DNA of 64,000 nt from Jeongeupia sp. USM3 (GTDB lineage Bacteria > Pseudomonadota > Gammaproteobacteria > Burkholderiales > Chitinibacteraceae): assembly GCF_001808185.1 (NCBI RefSeq), contig NZ_CP017668.1, positions 3,224,001 to 3,288,000 of the forward strand, given 5' to 3'. Position numbers and translations under genes: made by a program. The notes below the pieces were generated by a model. The model was given only the letters and a program-made list of their open reading frames with translations, did no database searches and was not told where the DNA came from. Shown here one piece after another: positions 43,174 to 51,552 of the stretch (the first letter of the stretch is position 1; the number at the start of each line of letters is the position of its first letter).

Positions 43174-44613
43174 ATGTTCCGCATCCGCATCCTTCCCCTG
43201 ATCCTTGCTGCCGCGCTGACCGGCTGCGCCGTCGGCCCCGACTACCAGCGCCCCGGCTCCGCCGCGACCGCGACGGCCGCCGCCGATGCATTCCGCGAAG
43301 TCCCCGAAGGCTGGACCGTCGCCAGCCCGGCCGACCACCTGCCGCGCGGCGCATGGTGGACGATCTACAACGATCCGCTGCTGAACGATCTGGCGGCACA
43401 GGTCGACGTGTCGAACCAGAACGTCGTGGCCGCAGTGGCGCGCTACCGGCAAGCGAGGGCGAGCGCGCAGGAAGCGCGCTCGGCGTTCTTCCCGACGCTG
43501 GGGCTGAGCTATAACGCCGGCCGTAACGGTTCGGTCGACAAGGACACCAAGGCCACGCAGATCCAGAACAGCCAGGCGCTGTCGCTCGATGCGAGCTGGG
43601 AGCCCGACATCTGGGGCGGGATCCGCCGGCAGGTCGAATCGTCGGACGCGAACACCGAGGCCAGCGCGGCCGATCTGGCCGCGGCGCGGCTGTCGGCGCA
43701 GGCCGAGCTGGTGCAGGACTATTTGCAGCTGCGGATTCTTGATGCACAGAAGCGCCTCGCCGACGACACCGTCGCCGCCTATGCGCGTTCGCTGAAGCTG
43801 ACGCAGAACAAGTACGCCGCAGGCATCGTCACCAGGGCCGACGTCGCGCAGGCACAAAGCCAGCTCAAGAGCGCCGAGGCACAGGCGATCGACCTCGAAC
43901 TGAGCCGCCGGCAGCTCGAGCACGCGATCGCGATCCTCGTCGGCAAGGCGCCGGCGCAATTCTCGCTGAAAGCCGATCCGGGCTGGCAGGTCGCGCTGCC
44001 GCTGATCCCGGCCGGCGTGCCGTCGCAACTGCTCGAGCGCCGTCCCGACGTCGCCAGCGCCGAGCGCGCCGTCGCCTCGGCCAATGCGCAGGTCGGCGTC
44101 GCGAAGGCGGCGTTCTTCCCGTCGCTGGTGCTCAGCGCCACCGGCGGGCTGCAGAGCGCCAGCCTGTCGGACTGGTTCAACGCGCCGGGCCGGGTCTGGG
44201 CGCTCGGGGCGACGGTGGCCGAGACGATCTTCGACGCCGGCGCGCGTTCGGCGCGCAGCGACCAGGCCGTTGCCGCCTACGATGCCTCGGTCGCCGCCTA
44301 CCGGCAGACGGTGCTCGGCGGGCTGCAGGAGGTCGAGGACAACCTCGCCGCGATCGACCTGCTGGCCAAGGAGGTCGACGCGCAGAACGACGCCGTCGAG
44401 GCGGCGCGCGAGGCCGAGCGGCTGGCGCTGAACCAGTACACGGCCGGCACGGTCGATTACCTCAACGTCGCCAGCGCCCAGGCCACGCGCTACGCCAGCG
44501 AGAAGACCGCGCTGCAGCTCGTCGGCCGGCAGTTGTCCGCCAGCGTGCTGCTCGTCAAGGCGATCGGCGGCGGCTGGGATGGCGACGTGGCGCCGCAGCT
44601 CGCCCAGCCGTGA
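43174..44613 (+). CDS. Outer-membrane efflux lipoprotein, NodT/OpmB type
   Basis: A 479-residue TolC-like channel with lipobox LTGC (Cys17) then AVGPDYQRP, the standard start of NodT-family lipoproteins. Two outer-membrane efflux repeats follow (SYNAGRNGSVD..., GVPSQLLERRPDVASAER). It completes an mdtABC-channel operon of the MuxABC-OpmB layout. Confidence 0.94.
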   Translation: MFRIRILPLILAAALTGCAVGPDYQRPGSAATATAAADAFREVPEGWTVASPADHLPRGAWWTIYNDPLLNDLAAQVDVSNQNVVAAVARYRQARASAQEARSAFFPTLGLSYNAGRNGSVDKDTKATQIQNSQALSLDASWEPDIWGGIRRQVESSDANTEASAADLAAARLSAQAELVQDYLQLRILDAQKRLADDTVAAYARSLKLTQNKYAAGIVTRADVAQAQSQLKSAEAQAIDLELSRRQLEHAIAILVGKAPAQFSLKADPGWQVALPLIPAGVPSQLLERRPDVASAERAVASANAQVGVAKAAFFPSLVLSATGGLQSASLSDWFNAPGRVWALGATVAETIFDAGARSARSDQAVAAYDASVAAYRQTVLGGLQEVEDNLAAIDLLAKEVDAQNDAVEAAREAERLALNQYTAGTVDYLNVASAQATRYASEKTALQLVGRQLSASVLLVKAIGGGWDGDVAPQLAQP

Positions 44614-44711
44614 TTATTGCCAACAAGTCATTACAAATGGCGCGCATGTTGCAATAGCGCCGCGCATAGACTGAGGCGGTCTTCCCCGTGTACCTGCCCG
44701 GATCGTCCCGC

Positions 44712-45875
44712 ATGAAAAAACGCCCGCTGCGCTGGCTGATCGCCATTGCGCTCCTCATTCCGATCGTCTGGCTGATCGGCCACTTCCTGTTTCCGGCCGC
44801 CAAGCCGAACTACCTGACCGCGCCGGTCGCGCGGATGGACCTCGAGGAATCGGTGCTCGCCAGCGGCACGCTCAAGCCGGTCAAGCAGGTCAGCATCGGT
44901 GCGCAGGTCAACGGCCAGCTCAAGTCGCTCAAGGTCAAGCTTGGCGACCGCGTCAGCAAGGGCCAGCTGCTCGCCGAGATCGACCCGGTGCTGCAGCAGA
45001 ACGAACTGAAAAAGGCCGAGGCCGGACTGGCGCGGGCCGAGGCCGACCGGCGCGCCAAGGCCGCGCAGCTGGTCCAGTTCGAGCTGGCGCTGAAACGGCA
45101 GAAGACGATGCTGGCCAGCGACGCCAGCTCGCGCGCCGACCTCGAGACCGCGCAGGCGCAGGTCGATTCCACCCGCGCCGAACTCGTCGCGCTGGCGGCG
45201 CAGATCCGTCAGGCGACGGTCGACGTCGACACCGCCAAGGCCAACCTCGGCTATACGCGGATCAGTGCGCCGATGGATGGCGAGATCATCTCGGTCGTCA
45301 CCCAGGAGGGCCAGACCGTCGTGTCGGCGCAGAGCGCACCGACGCTGCTGATCATGGCCAACCTCGACACGATGACGGTCAAGGCGCAGGTGTCCGAGGC
45401 CGACGTCGTCCGCGTCAAGCCGGGCCAGCAGGTCTACTTCACCATTCTCGGCGCGCCAGGCAAGCGCTTCTACGGCACGCTGCGTGCAATCGAGCCGGCC
45501 CCCGAGTCGATCAGCGCCGACAGCACGGCCACGGCGGCCACGACGACGACCGCGGTCTACTACAACGGACTCTTCGACGTGCCGAACCCGAACCACGTGC
45601 TGAAGACGTCGATGACCGCGCAGGTGTCGATCGTCCAGGGTGAGGCCAAGCAGGTGCTGGCGCTGCCGGTCGCCGCGCTCGGCAAGCAGGAGAAGGACGG
45701 CCGCTACGCGGTGCGCGTGCTCGAGAACGACCAGCCGCAGGAGCGCAAGGTGCGCATCGGCCTCAACGACAATGTCAACGCGCAGGTGATCGACGGCCTC
45801 AAGGAAGGCGACAAGGTCATCGTCGGCGATCCGGCACAGCTGGCCGCCGACAAGCCCAGCGAACCGATCTTCTGA
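44712..45875 (+). CDS. macA: Macrolide export periplasmic adaptor MacA
   Basis: A 387-residue adaptor: N-terminal helix (residues 6-27), lipoyl domain (VNGQLKSLKVKLGDRVSKGQLLAEIDP), long coiled-coil hairpin (residues 90-175), and beta-barrel. The ATG at 44712 (MKKRPLRWL) is preferred over the GTG at 44688. macB follows 2 nt after the stop. It couples MacB to an outer-membrane channel. Confidence 0.94.
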   Translation: MKKRPLRWLIAIALLIPIVWLIGHFLFPAAKPNYLTAPVARMDLEESVLASGTLKPVKQVSIGAQVNGQLKSLKVKLGDRVSKGQLLAEIDPVLQQNELKKAEAGLARAEADRRAKAAQLVQFELALKRQKTMLASDASSRADLETAQAQVDSTRAELVALAAQIRQATVDVDTAKANLGYTRISAPMDGEIISVVTQEGQTVVSAQSAPTLLIMANLDTMTVKAQVSEADVVRVKPGQQVYFTILGAPGKRFYGTLRAIEPAPESISADSTATAATTTTAVYYNGLFDVPNPNHVLKTSMTAQVSIVQGEAKQVLALPVAALGKQEKDGRYAVRVLENDQPQERKVRIGLNDNVNAQVIDGLKEGDKVIVGDPAQLAADKPSEPIF

Positions 45876-45877
45876 TC

Positions 45878-47848
45878 ATGGGTGCCAGCATGAACGAAGC
45901 GCTGCTGGTCCTGAGCGGGCTCGAACGCCGCTTTCCGGCCGGCGATACCGAAGTCACCGTGCTCCGCGACGTCAACCTGACGATCCATGCCGGCGAGATG
46001 GTCGCGATCGTCGGGCAGTCCGGTTCGGGCAAGTCGACGCTGATGAACATCCTCGGCTGCCTCGACAAGCCCTCGAGCGGCAGCTACAAGATCGCCGGAC
46101 GCGAGACGCGCGAACTCGCCGGCGATGATCTGGCGACGCTGCGGCGCGAATACTTCGGCTTCATCTTCCAGCGCTATCACCTGCTGCCGCACCTGAGCGC
46201 CGAGGAGAACGTCGAGATCCCGGCGGTCTACGCGAGCACCGAAAAGGGCTTCCGGCGCGAGCGTGCGCGCGGGCTGCTGTCGCGGCTCGGCCTCGCCGAC
46301 CGCTGCGGCCACAGGCCCGGCCAGCTTTCGGGCGGCCAGCAGCAGCGCGTCAGTATTGCCCGCGCGCTGATGAACGGCGGCGACGTGATCCTCGCCGACG
46401 AGCCGACCGGGGCGCTCGATAGCCACAGTGGTGCCGAGGTGATGGCGATCCTGCGCGAGCTGCACCAGCGCGGCCATACGGTGATCATCGTCACCCACGA
46501 CATGCAGGTGGCGAACAACGCCGGCCGGATCATCGAGATCCGCGACGGCGAGATCATCGCCGACCGCGCCAATCCGCAGCCCGGCGATGCGGCGCCGGTC
46601 AAGCTCGAAAAACCGGGCCGGCACATCGCCCGCAACCTGCTGCACGCGAACTGGGGGCGTTTCGGCGAGGCGTTCAAGATGGCGTGGATCGCGATGGCGT
46701 CGCACCGGATGCGCACGCTGCTGACGATGCTCGGCATCATCATCGGCATCACTTCGGTGGTGTCGGTCGTCGCGCTCGGCCAGGGCGCGCGGCAGAAGGT
46801 CGTCGACGACATCAACACCATCGGCACCAATACGATCGACGTCTACCCGGGCAAGGACTGGGGCGACGACAAGGCGGCGAGCATCCGCACGCTGCTGCCC
46901 GGCGACGTGCGCGCGCTGGCGTCGCAGTTCTATGTCGACAGCGTCACGCCCGAGGTATCGACGACGCAGATGCTCCGCTTCGGCAACATCAAGGCCAATG
47001 CGCTGGTCGCCGGCGTCGGCGAGCAGTACTTCCGCGTCCGCGGCATGACGATGGCGCACGGCGCGGTGTTCGGCGCCGCCGAGGTGACCCGGCAGGCGCA
47101 GGTCGTCGTCATCGACGACAAGACGCGCAAGAAGCTGTTTCCGCACGACGAGAACCCGGTCGGCGAGGTGATCCTGCTCGGCGGGCTGCCGGCCCGCATC
47201 ATCGCGGTCGCGGCGAAGAAGGAAAGCCCGTACGGCAACGACTCGAACCTCAACGTCTGGGTGCCGTACACGACGGCGCAGGGCCGGCTGATGGGGCAGC
47301 GCCATTTCGGCAGCATCACCGTCCGGGTGCGCGACGGCATGCCGAACGATCTGGCCGAGCAGAGCGTGACCAAGCTGTTGACGCAGCGCCACGGCAGCAA
47401 GGACTTCTTCACCTTCTCGAGCGACAGCATTATCAAGACCGTCGAGAAGACCACGGCGACGCTGACCTTGCTGGTGTCGGCGATCGCGGTGATCGCGCTC
47501 GTCGTCGGCGGCATCGGCGTGATGAACATCATGCTCGTGTCGGTGACCGAGCGGACCCGCGAGATCGGCATCCGCATGGCCGTCGGCGCGCGGCAGGGCG
47601 ACATCATGCAGCAGTTCCTGATCGAGGCGGTGCTCGTCTGCCTGATCGGCGGGCTGATCGGCGTCGCGCTGTCGTACGGCATCGGCGCGCTGTTCTCGCT
47701 GGTCGTGACGGCGATGACGATGAAGTTCTCGGTGATGTCGATCGTCGCCGCCTGCGTGTGCTCGACGCTGATCGGTGTCGGCTTCGGCTTCCTGCCGGCG
47801 CGCAATGCGGCAAGGCTGGATCCGATCGAAGCGCTGGCACGCGAATAG
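45878..47848 (+). CDS. macB: Macrolide export ATP-binding/permease MacB
   Basis: A 656-residue protein: ATPase (residues 5-235; Walker A GQSGSGKST, signature LSGGQQQR, Walker B VILADEPTGALDS), a membrane helix near 285, a periplasmic domain, and three C-terminal helices ending in LPARNAARLDPIEALARE. It expels macrolides, peptides or heme-like substrates from the periplasm. The 4-residue extension MGAS before MNEALL may be spurious. Confidence 0.97.
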   Translation: MGASMNEALLVLSGLERRFPAGDTEVTVLRDVNLTIHAGEMVAIVGQSGSGKSTLMNILGCLDKPSSGSYKIAGRETRELAGDDLATLRREYFGFIFQRYHLLPHLSAEENVEIPAVYASTEKGFRRERARGLLSRLGLADRCGHRPGQLSGGQQQRVSIARALMNGGDVILADEPTGALDSHSGAEVMAILRELHQRGHTVIIVTHDMQVANNAGRIIEIRDGEIIADRANPQPGDAAPVKLEKPGRHIARNLLHANWGRFGEAFKMAWIAMASHRMRTLLTMLGIIIGITSVVSVVALGQGARQKVVDDINTIGTNTIDVYPGKDWGDDKAASIRTLLPGDVRALASQFYVDSVTPEVSTTQMLRFGNIKANALVAGVGEQYFRVRGMTMAHGAVFGAAEVTRQAQVVVIDDKTRKKLFPHDENPVGEVILLGGLPARIIAVAAKKESPYGNDSNLNVWVPYTTAQGRLMGQRHFGSITVRVRDGMPNDLAEQSVTKLLTQRHGSKDFFTFSSDSIIKTVEKTTATLTLLVSAIAVIALVVGGIGVMNIMLVSVTERTREIGIRMAVGARQGDIMQQFLIEAVLVCLIGGLIGVALSYGIGALFSLVVTAMTMKFSVMSIVAACVCSTLIGVGFGFLPARNAARLDPIEALARE

Positions 47849-47856
47849 GCGCGACT

Positions 47857-47940
47857 GACAAAGCTGGCGGCGTTGCGCTCGCCTGCCGTACTACTTGGTA
47901 CGGTCTGCGCTTCGCGCGCCTTGCCAGCAGCGTTATGTCA
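47857..47940 (+). repeat. Dispersed intergenic repeat family A, copy 3 (long hairpin)
   Basis: Starts TGACAAAGCTGGCGGCGTTG and ends GCCAGCAGCGTTATGTCA, so the ends pair (TGACA/TGTCA, GCTGGC/GCCAGC) around a GTAC-TACTTG-GTAC core. The left half matches copy 1 at 26 of 29 positions. Confidence 0.6.
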
Positions 47941-47968
47941 GCCGCTTTACAAGATGACAAGGACAACG

Positions 47969-49348
47969 ATGAAACTGATCCGACCCACGATGCTGGCACT
48001 GGTCCTGTCGCTGACCGGCTGCGGCAGTCTGCTCAGGACCGATTACCAGCGCCCCAAGCTCGACATGCCGGCGAACTGGCAGGGGCAGGGGGCGACGCCG
48101 GTCGCGACCGGCGAGCACTGGTGGCGAGCGTTCGGCGACCCGCAGCTCGATGCGCTGATCGAACGTGCGCTGGCGCGCAACAACGACCTGGCCGCCGCGG
48201 CGATCCGCGTCCAGCGGGCGCGGCTGCAGGCCGGGCTCGCCGATACCAGCCTGACGCCGGACGTGACCGTCGGTGCTGCCGGCAGCGCGAAAAAGGACGT
48301 CAAGCACGGCGGGCCGTCGGAGCGCGGCTACAACGCCAGCATCGACCTGAGCTACGAGGTCGACCTGTGGGGCCGGCTGGCGCGCGTGCGCGACGCCGCG
48401 GCGTGGGAAGCCGAGGCGACCGAGCTCGACCGGCAGAGCGCCGCGCTGGCGCTGGTCGGGACGACGGCGCAGCTCTACTGGCAGCTTGCCGAGCTGAACC
48501 AGCGCCTTGCCAACGCCGATGCCAGCCTGGTCGACGCGCGGCGCGCGTTCGAGCTGGTGCGCATCCAGCACCGCGCCGGCGCGGTCGGCGGGCTCGACGA
48601 GGCGCAGGCGCAGATCAACGTCGCGGCGCAGGAAGCCTTGCGCACCGATCTCGTCCAGCAGCGCGACGCGACGCGCAACGCGCTGTCCATCCTGTTCGAC
48701 CAGTCACCGCAGCACCGCGAGCCCGAGCTGGCCCGCTTGCCCGGGGCCGCGCTGCCGCCGGTCGCGGCCGGCGTCCCGGCCGAGGTGCTGTCGCGTCGCC
48801 CCGATCTGGCCGCGGCCGAATGGCGGCTGAAGCGCAATCTGGCCAATGTCGACGCGACCCGGGCCGATTTCTATCCGAAGCTGACGCTGACCGGTTCGCT
48901 CGGCAGTGCCGACCCCAAGCTCACCGACCTCCTGAGCAATCCGGTCGGCACGCTCGGCGCCGGGTTGCTGCTGCCTTTCGTCCAGTGGAACACGATGCAG
49001 CTCAGGGTCGACATCTCGAAGACCGAATACGACGAGGCCGTCGTCGGCTTCCGCCAGACGCTGTACAAGGCGCTGGCCGACGTCGACGACACGCTGTCGG
49101 CCGGCCGGCAACTGGCGGTGAAGGGCGAGGCCTTGCAGCGTGCGTACACGCAGTCGCTGAAGGCCGAGACGATCGCCGAAGCGCGCTACCGTGCCGGTCA
49201 GACCGGCGTGAAGGACTGGCTCGACCAGCAGCGCGCGCGGCGCAATGCCGACGACGAGCTGGCGCAGAACCGGCGCGCCCAGCTCGACAACCGGATGAAG
49301 CTCTACCAGGCGCTCGGCGGCAGCGACGCGGCGCGCGCACCGGGCTGA
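47969..49348 (+). CDS. Outer-membrane efflux lipoprotein, NodT family (MacAB partner)
   Basis: A 459-residue channel with lipobox LTGC (Cys17) after MKLIRPTMLALVLS. Efflux repeats carry EHWWRAFGDPQLDALIERAL and VPAEVLSRRPDLAAAEWRLKRN. AAGGA lies 5 nt ahead of the ATG at 47969. Its position after macAB suggests it serves that pump, although a repeat lies in the gap. Confidence 0.92.
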   Translation: MKLIRPTMLALVLSLTGCGSLLRTDYQRPKLDMPANWQGQGATPVATGEHWWRAFGDPQLDALIERALARNNDLAAAAIRVQRARLQAGLADTSLTPDVTVGAAGSAKKDVKHGGPSERGYNASIDLSYEVDLWGRLARVRDAAAWEAEATELDRQSAALALVGTTAQLYWQLAELNQRLANADASLVDARRAFELVRIQHRAGAVGGLDEAQAQINVAAQEALRTDLVQQRDATRNALSILFDQSPQHREPELARLPGAALPPVAAGVPAEVLSRRPDLAAAEWRLKRNLANVDATRADFYPKLTLTGSLGSADPKLTDLLSNPVGTLGAGLLLPFVQWNTMQLRVDISKTEYDEAVVGFRQTLYKALADVDDTLSAGRQLAVKGEALQRAYTQSLKAETIAEARYRAGQTGVKDWLDQQRARRNADDELAQNRRAQLDNRMKLYQALGGSDAARAPG

Positions 49349-49384
49349 TTCGATGCAACTGCAAATAGCGCTGCAAAAGCAGTC

Positions 49385-49516
49385 CCAGTAGGCGGACGAG
49401 CCTGCCACCGCCCGAAGCGCAGCGAATGGACATCCATGAGGACGCCCCGAAGGAAGCCCCCTTGCGGGGGCGGAGCATCGGACGGAGGAAACAGGCGCAG
49501 CCGCCTGACGGGATCG
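49385..49516 (+). repeat. Dispersed intergenic repeat family B, copy 2
   Basis: Contains the same ordered blocks as 12866-12996 (AGTAGGCG, GAGCC, CCGAAGC, GAATGGACAT, TCCATGAGGA, GAGCATCGGA, GCGCAGCCGCCTGA). It also has an extra hairpin GCCCCC-TTGC-GGGGGC (49456-49471) in the middle, absent from copy 1. Confidence 0.6.
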
Positions 49517-49518
49517 TT

Positions 49519-50517
49519 TCAGCGGTCGAGGCGGACGACGACCTTCCCGAACGCGCCGCGGCCGACATGGGCCAGCGCCGCCGGCAGATCCTCGATGCCG
49601 TAGACGGTGTCGATCACCGGCTTGATGCCGTTGGCGTCGATCGCGCGGACGAGGTCCTCGAGCGCGCGGCGGTGGCCGACGCCGATGCCCTGGATCGTCA
49701 GCCGCCGTTGCAGGAAGGGCACGACCGAGCCGCTGAACTGCGGTCCGCCCAGAAGGCCAATCACCGACGCGCGTCCACCCGGCGCCAGCACGTCGAGCGC
49801 GTCGCCGAGGTCGCTGCCGCCGAGCGCGATCAGCTGGTCGACGCCGCGCCCGCCGGTGGCGTCGAGCACGCGCTGTGTCCAGCCCTCGCCGCGCAGCACG
49901 CCGTGCTGCACGCCCAGTTCGCGGACCTTGTCGAGCTTGGCTTCGCTGCTTGAGGTGGCGACCACCGTGGCGCCGTGCGCCAGCGCGATCTGCGCGCCGA
50001 ACAGCGCCACGCCGCCGGTGCCCTGCACGAGTACGGTCTGGCCGGCGCGCAGCCCGCCTTCCTCGACCAGTGCATACCATGCGGTCAAGGCGGCGCAGGT
50101 CAGCGTGCTGGCCTCGAGGTCGGACAGCGTCTGCGGCGCGGCGACCAGTTGGTCCTGCGGCAGCACGACGTACTGCGCCAGCGTCCCCTGCGCCGGGCCG
50201 CCGAGGGCGGCGCCGGGCAGCGTCGGCGCCTTGCCGTCGATCCAGTGCGTCCAGAAGGTGCTGATCACGCGCTGTCCGGCCTGCACCCGGGTTACGCCGT
50301 CGCCGGTGGCGACCACGCTGCCGGCCATGTCCGAGCCCGGTACCAGCGGGAACGAGAGCGGATAACCCATGCCGGTCTCGATCACCATCTTGTCGCGATA
50401 GTTGAGCGACACCGCTGCAACCCTGACCAGCACCTCGCCGGGGCCGGGCTGCGGAATGTCGGTCTCGACCAGTGCCAGTTGATCCAGACCCACACCGTTC
50501 ATTTGCCATTGCTTCAT
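49519..50517 (-). CDS. NAD(P)-dependent medium-chain alcohol dehydrogenase/quinone reductase-like oxidoreductase
   Basis: A 332-residue MDR-family enzyme. GroES-like part with VSLNYRDKMVIETGMGYP and VPGSDMAGSVVATG; Rossmann part with VLVQGTGGVALFGAQIALAHGATVVATSSS. The cysteine and histidine zinc ligands of classic alcohol dehydrogenases are not obvious, so it is probably the zinc-free type. AGGAG lies ahead of the ATG at 50517. It is divergent from a LysR gene, which likely controls it. Confidence 0.88.
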   Translation of the reverse strand: MKQWQMNGVGLDQLALVETDIPQPGPGEVLVRVAAVSLNYRDKMVIETGMGYPLSFPLVPGSDMAGSVVATGDGVTRVQAGQRVISTFWTHWIDGKAPTLPGAALGGPAQGTLAQYVVLPQDQLVAAPQTLSDLEASTLTCAALTAWYALVEEGGLRAGQTVLVQGTGGVALFGAQIALAHGATVVATSSSEAKLDKVRELGVQHGVLRGEGWTQRVLDATGGRGVDQLIALGGSDLGDALDVLAPGGRASVIGLLGGPQFSGSVVPFLQRRLTIQGIGVGHRRALEDLVRAIDANGIKPVIDTVYGIEDLPAALAHVGRGAFGKVVVRLDR

Positions 50518-50538
50518 GTCGTTTCTCCTGCGCCACCG

Positions 50539-50571
50539 TGGCGATGACTGAAGCATATTGGCGATGACTGA
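50539..50571. promoter_or_regulatory. 13-bp direct repeat with 20-bp period in the divergent LysR intergenic region
   Basis: TGGCGATGACTGA occurs at 50539-50551 and 50559-50571, with a partial third TGGCGACT at 50601. The two-turn spacing puts both on the same DNA face. A LysR operator is the simplest reading. Confidence 0.5.
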
Positions 50572-50610
50572 TCTGCAGTTGCGGCATATATTCACCTTAT
50601 TGGCGACTAT

Positions 50611-51552
50611 ATGGAATCAATGGCGATGGCGGGATTTGATCGACTGACCGGCGTGGCGGCTTTTGTCTGCGCGGTCGAGGCCGGCAGCTTCAGCGCCGCG
50701 GCGCAGCGGATGAATCTGTCGCGCTCGGCCGTCGGCAAGAGCATTGCCCGGCTCGAGGCGCGGATCGGCGCGCGGTTGTTCCAGCGCACCACGCGCAGCC
50801 AGAGCCTGACCGACGACGGCCAGCTCTTTTACGAGCGCTGCCTCGCCGCACTGGGCGAGCTCGAGGCGGCCGAGGACGAACTCGAGCGCGGACGGCGCGA
50901 ACCGGCGGGGCGCCTGCGGCTCACGCTGCCGTCGCTGTTCGGCCGCCGCTGCGTTGCGCCGGTGCTGCTGGAGATGGCGCAGCGTTATCCGAAGCTCGAA
51001 CTCGACGTCGCGTTCAGCGACCGCGTCAGCGACCTGATCGAAGAAGGCTTCGATCTGGCGGTGCGCAGCGGTGCATTGCCCGACAGCACGGCGCTGGTCG
51101 GCCGCTATCTCGGCGTTCAGCACGTGATCGTCTGTGCCGCGCCGTCCTACCTGGCCGCGCACGGCACGCCGCAGACGCTGGCCGATCTCGCCGCTCACGA
51201 CGGCATCGTTTACGGCCGCGATCCGCGCGGTTCGCAATGGCGCTTCGTCGATGCGGCGGGGAACGAAACGGTCGGCCCGGTCCGGCCGCGGCTGCGCTTC
51301 GACGACATCGAGGCGATGGCCGAGGCGGCGATTGCCGGCGTCGGGCTGACCCGGCTGCCGTACTGGCTGGCCGACGAGCACCTGCGCGCCGGCACGCTGG
51401 TCCACGTGCTGCCCGATACCCGGTCGACGCCGTTCCCCATGCACATCGTCCGGGCCGCTTCGCGCTACCTGCCGTACAAGGTGAGGCTGGTGATCGACGA
51501 GCTGCTGGTGCGGATTCCGCCGCTGCTGGCCGGACCGGATCAGCCGGCGTAG
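50611..51552 (+). CDS. LysR-family transcriptional regulator
   Basis: Up to 313 residues. The helix-turn-helix is at residues 15-70 (FVCAVEAGSFSAAAQRMNLSRSAVGKSIARLEARIG), followed by a substrate-binding domain of the type found in the DsdC/AaeR-like group (FDLAVRSGALPDSTALVGRYLG). Starts at 50611, 50620 or 50626 are possible. It probably controls the divergent oxidoreductase. Its 3' end overlaps the convergent esterase by 13 nt. Confidence 0.92.
   Translation: MESMAMAGFDRLTGVAAFVCAVEAGSFSAAAQRMNLSRSAVGKSIARLEARIGARLFQRTTRSQSLTDDGQLFYERCLAALGELEAAEDELERGRREPAGRLRLTLPSLFGRRCVAPVLLEMAQRYPKLELDVAFSDRVSDLIEEGFDLAVRSGALPDSTALVGRYLGVQHVIVCAAPSYLAAHGTPQTLADLAAHDGIVYGRDPRGSQWRFVDAAGNETVGPVRPRLRFDDIEAMAEAAIAGVGLTRLPYWLADEHLRAGTLVHVLPDTRSTPFPMHIVRAASRYLPYKVRLVIDELLVRIPPLLAGPDQPA

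Noticed and set aside
40003..44028. Very long minus-strand open frame (1341 codons) opposite mdtC
   Set aside because: Its translation is Arg/Asp/His/Gln-rich with no recognisable domain, and the plus strand encodes a clear RND transporter. High GC suppresses stops in this frame.
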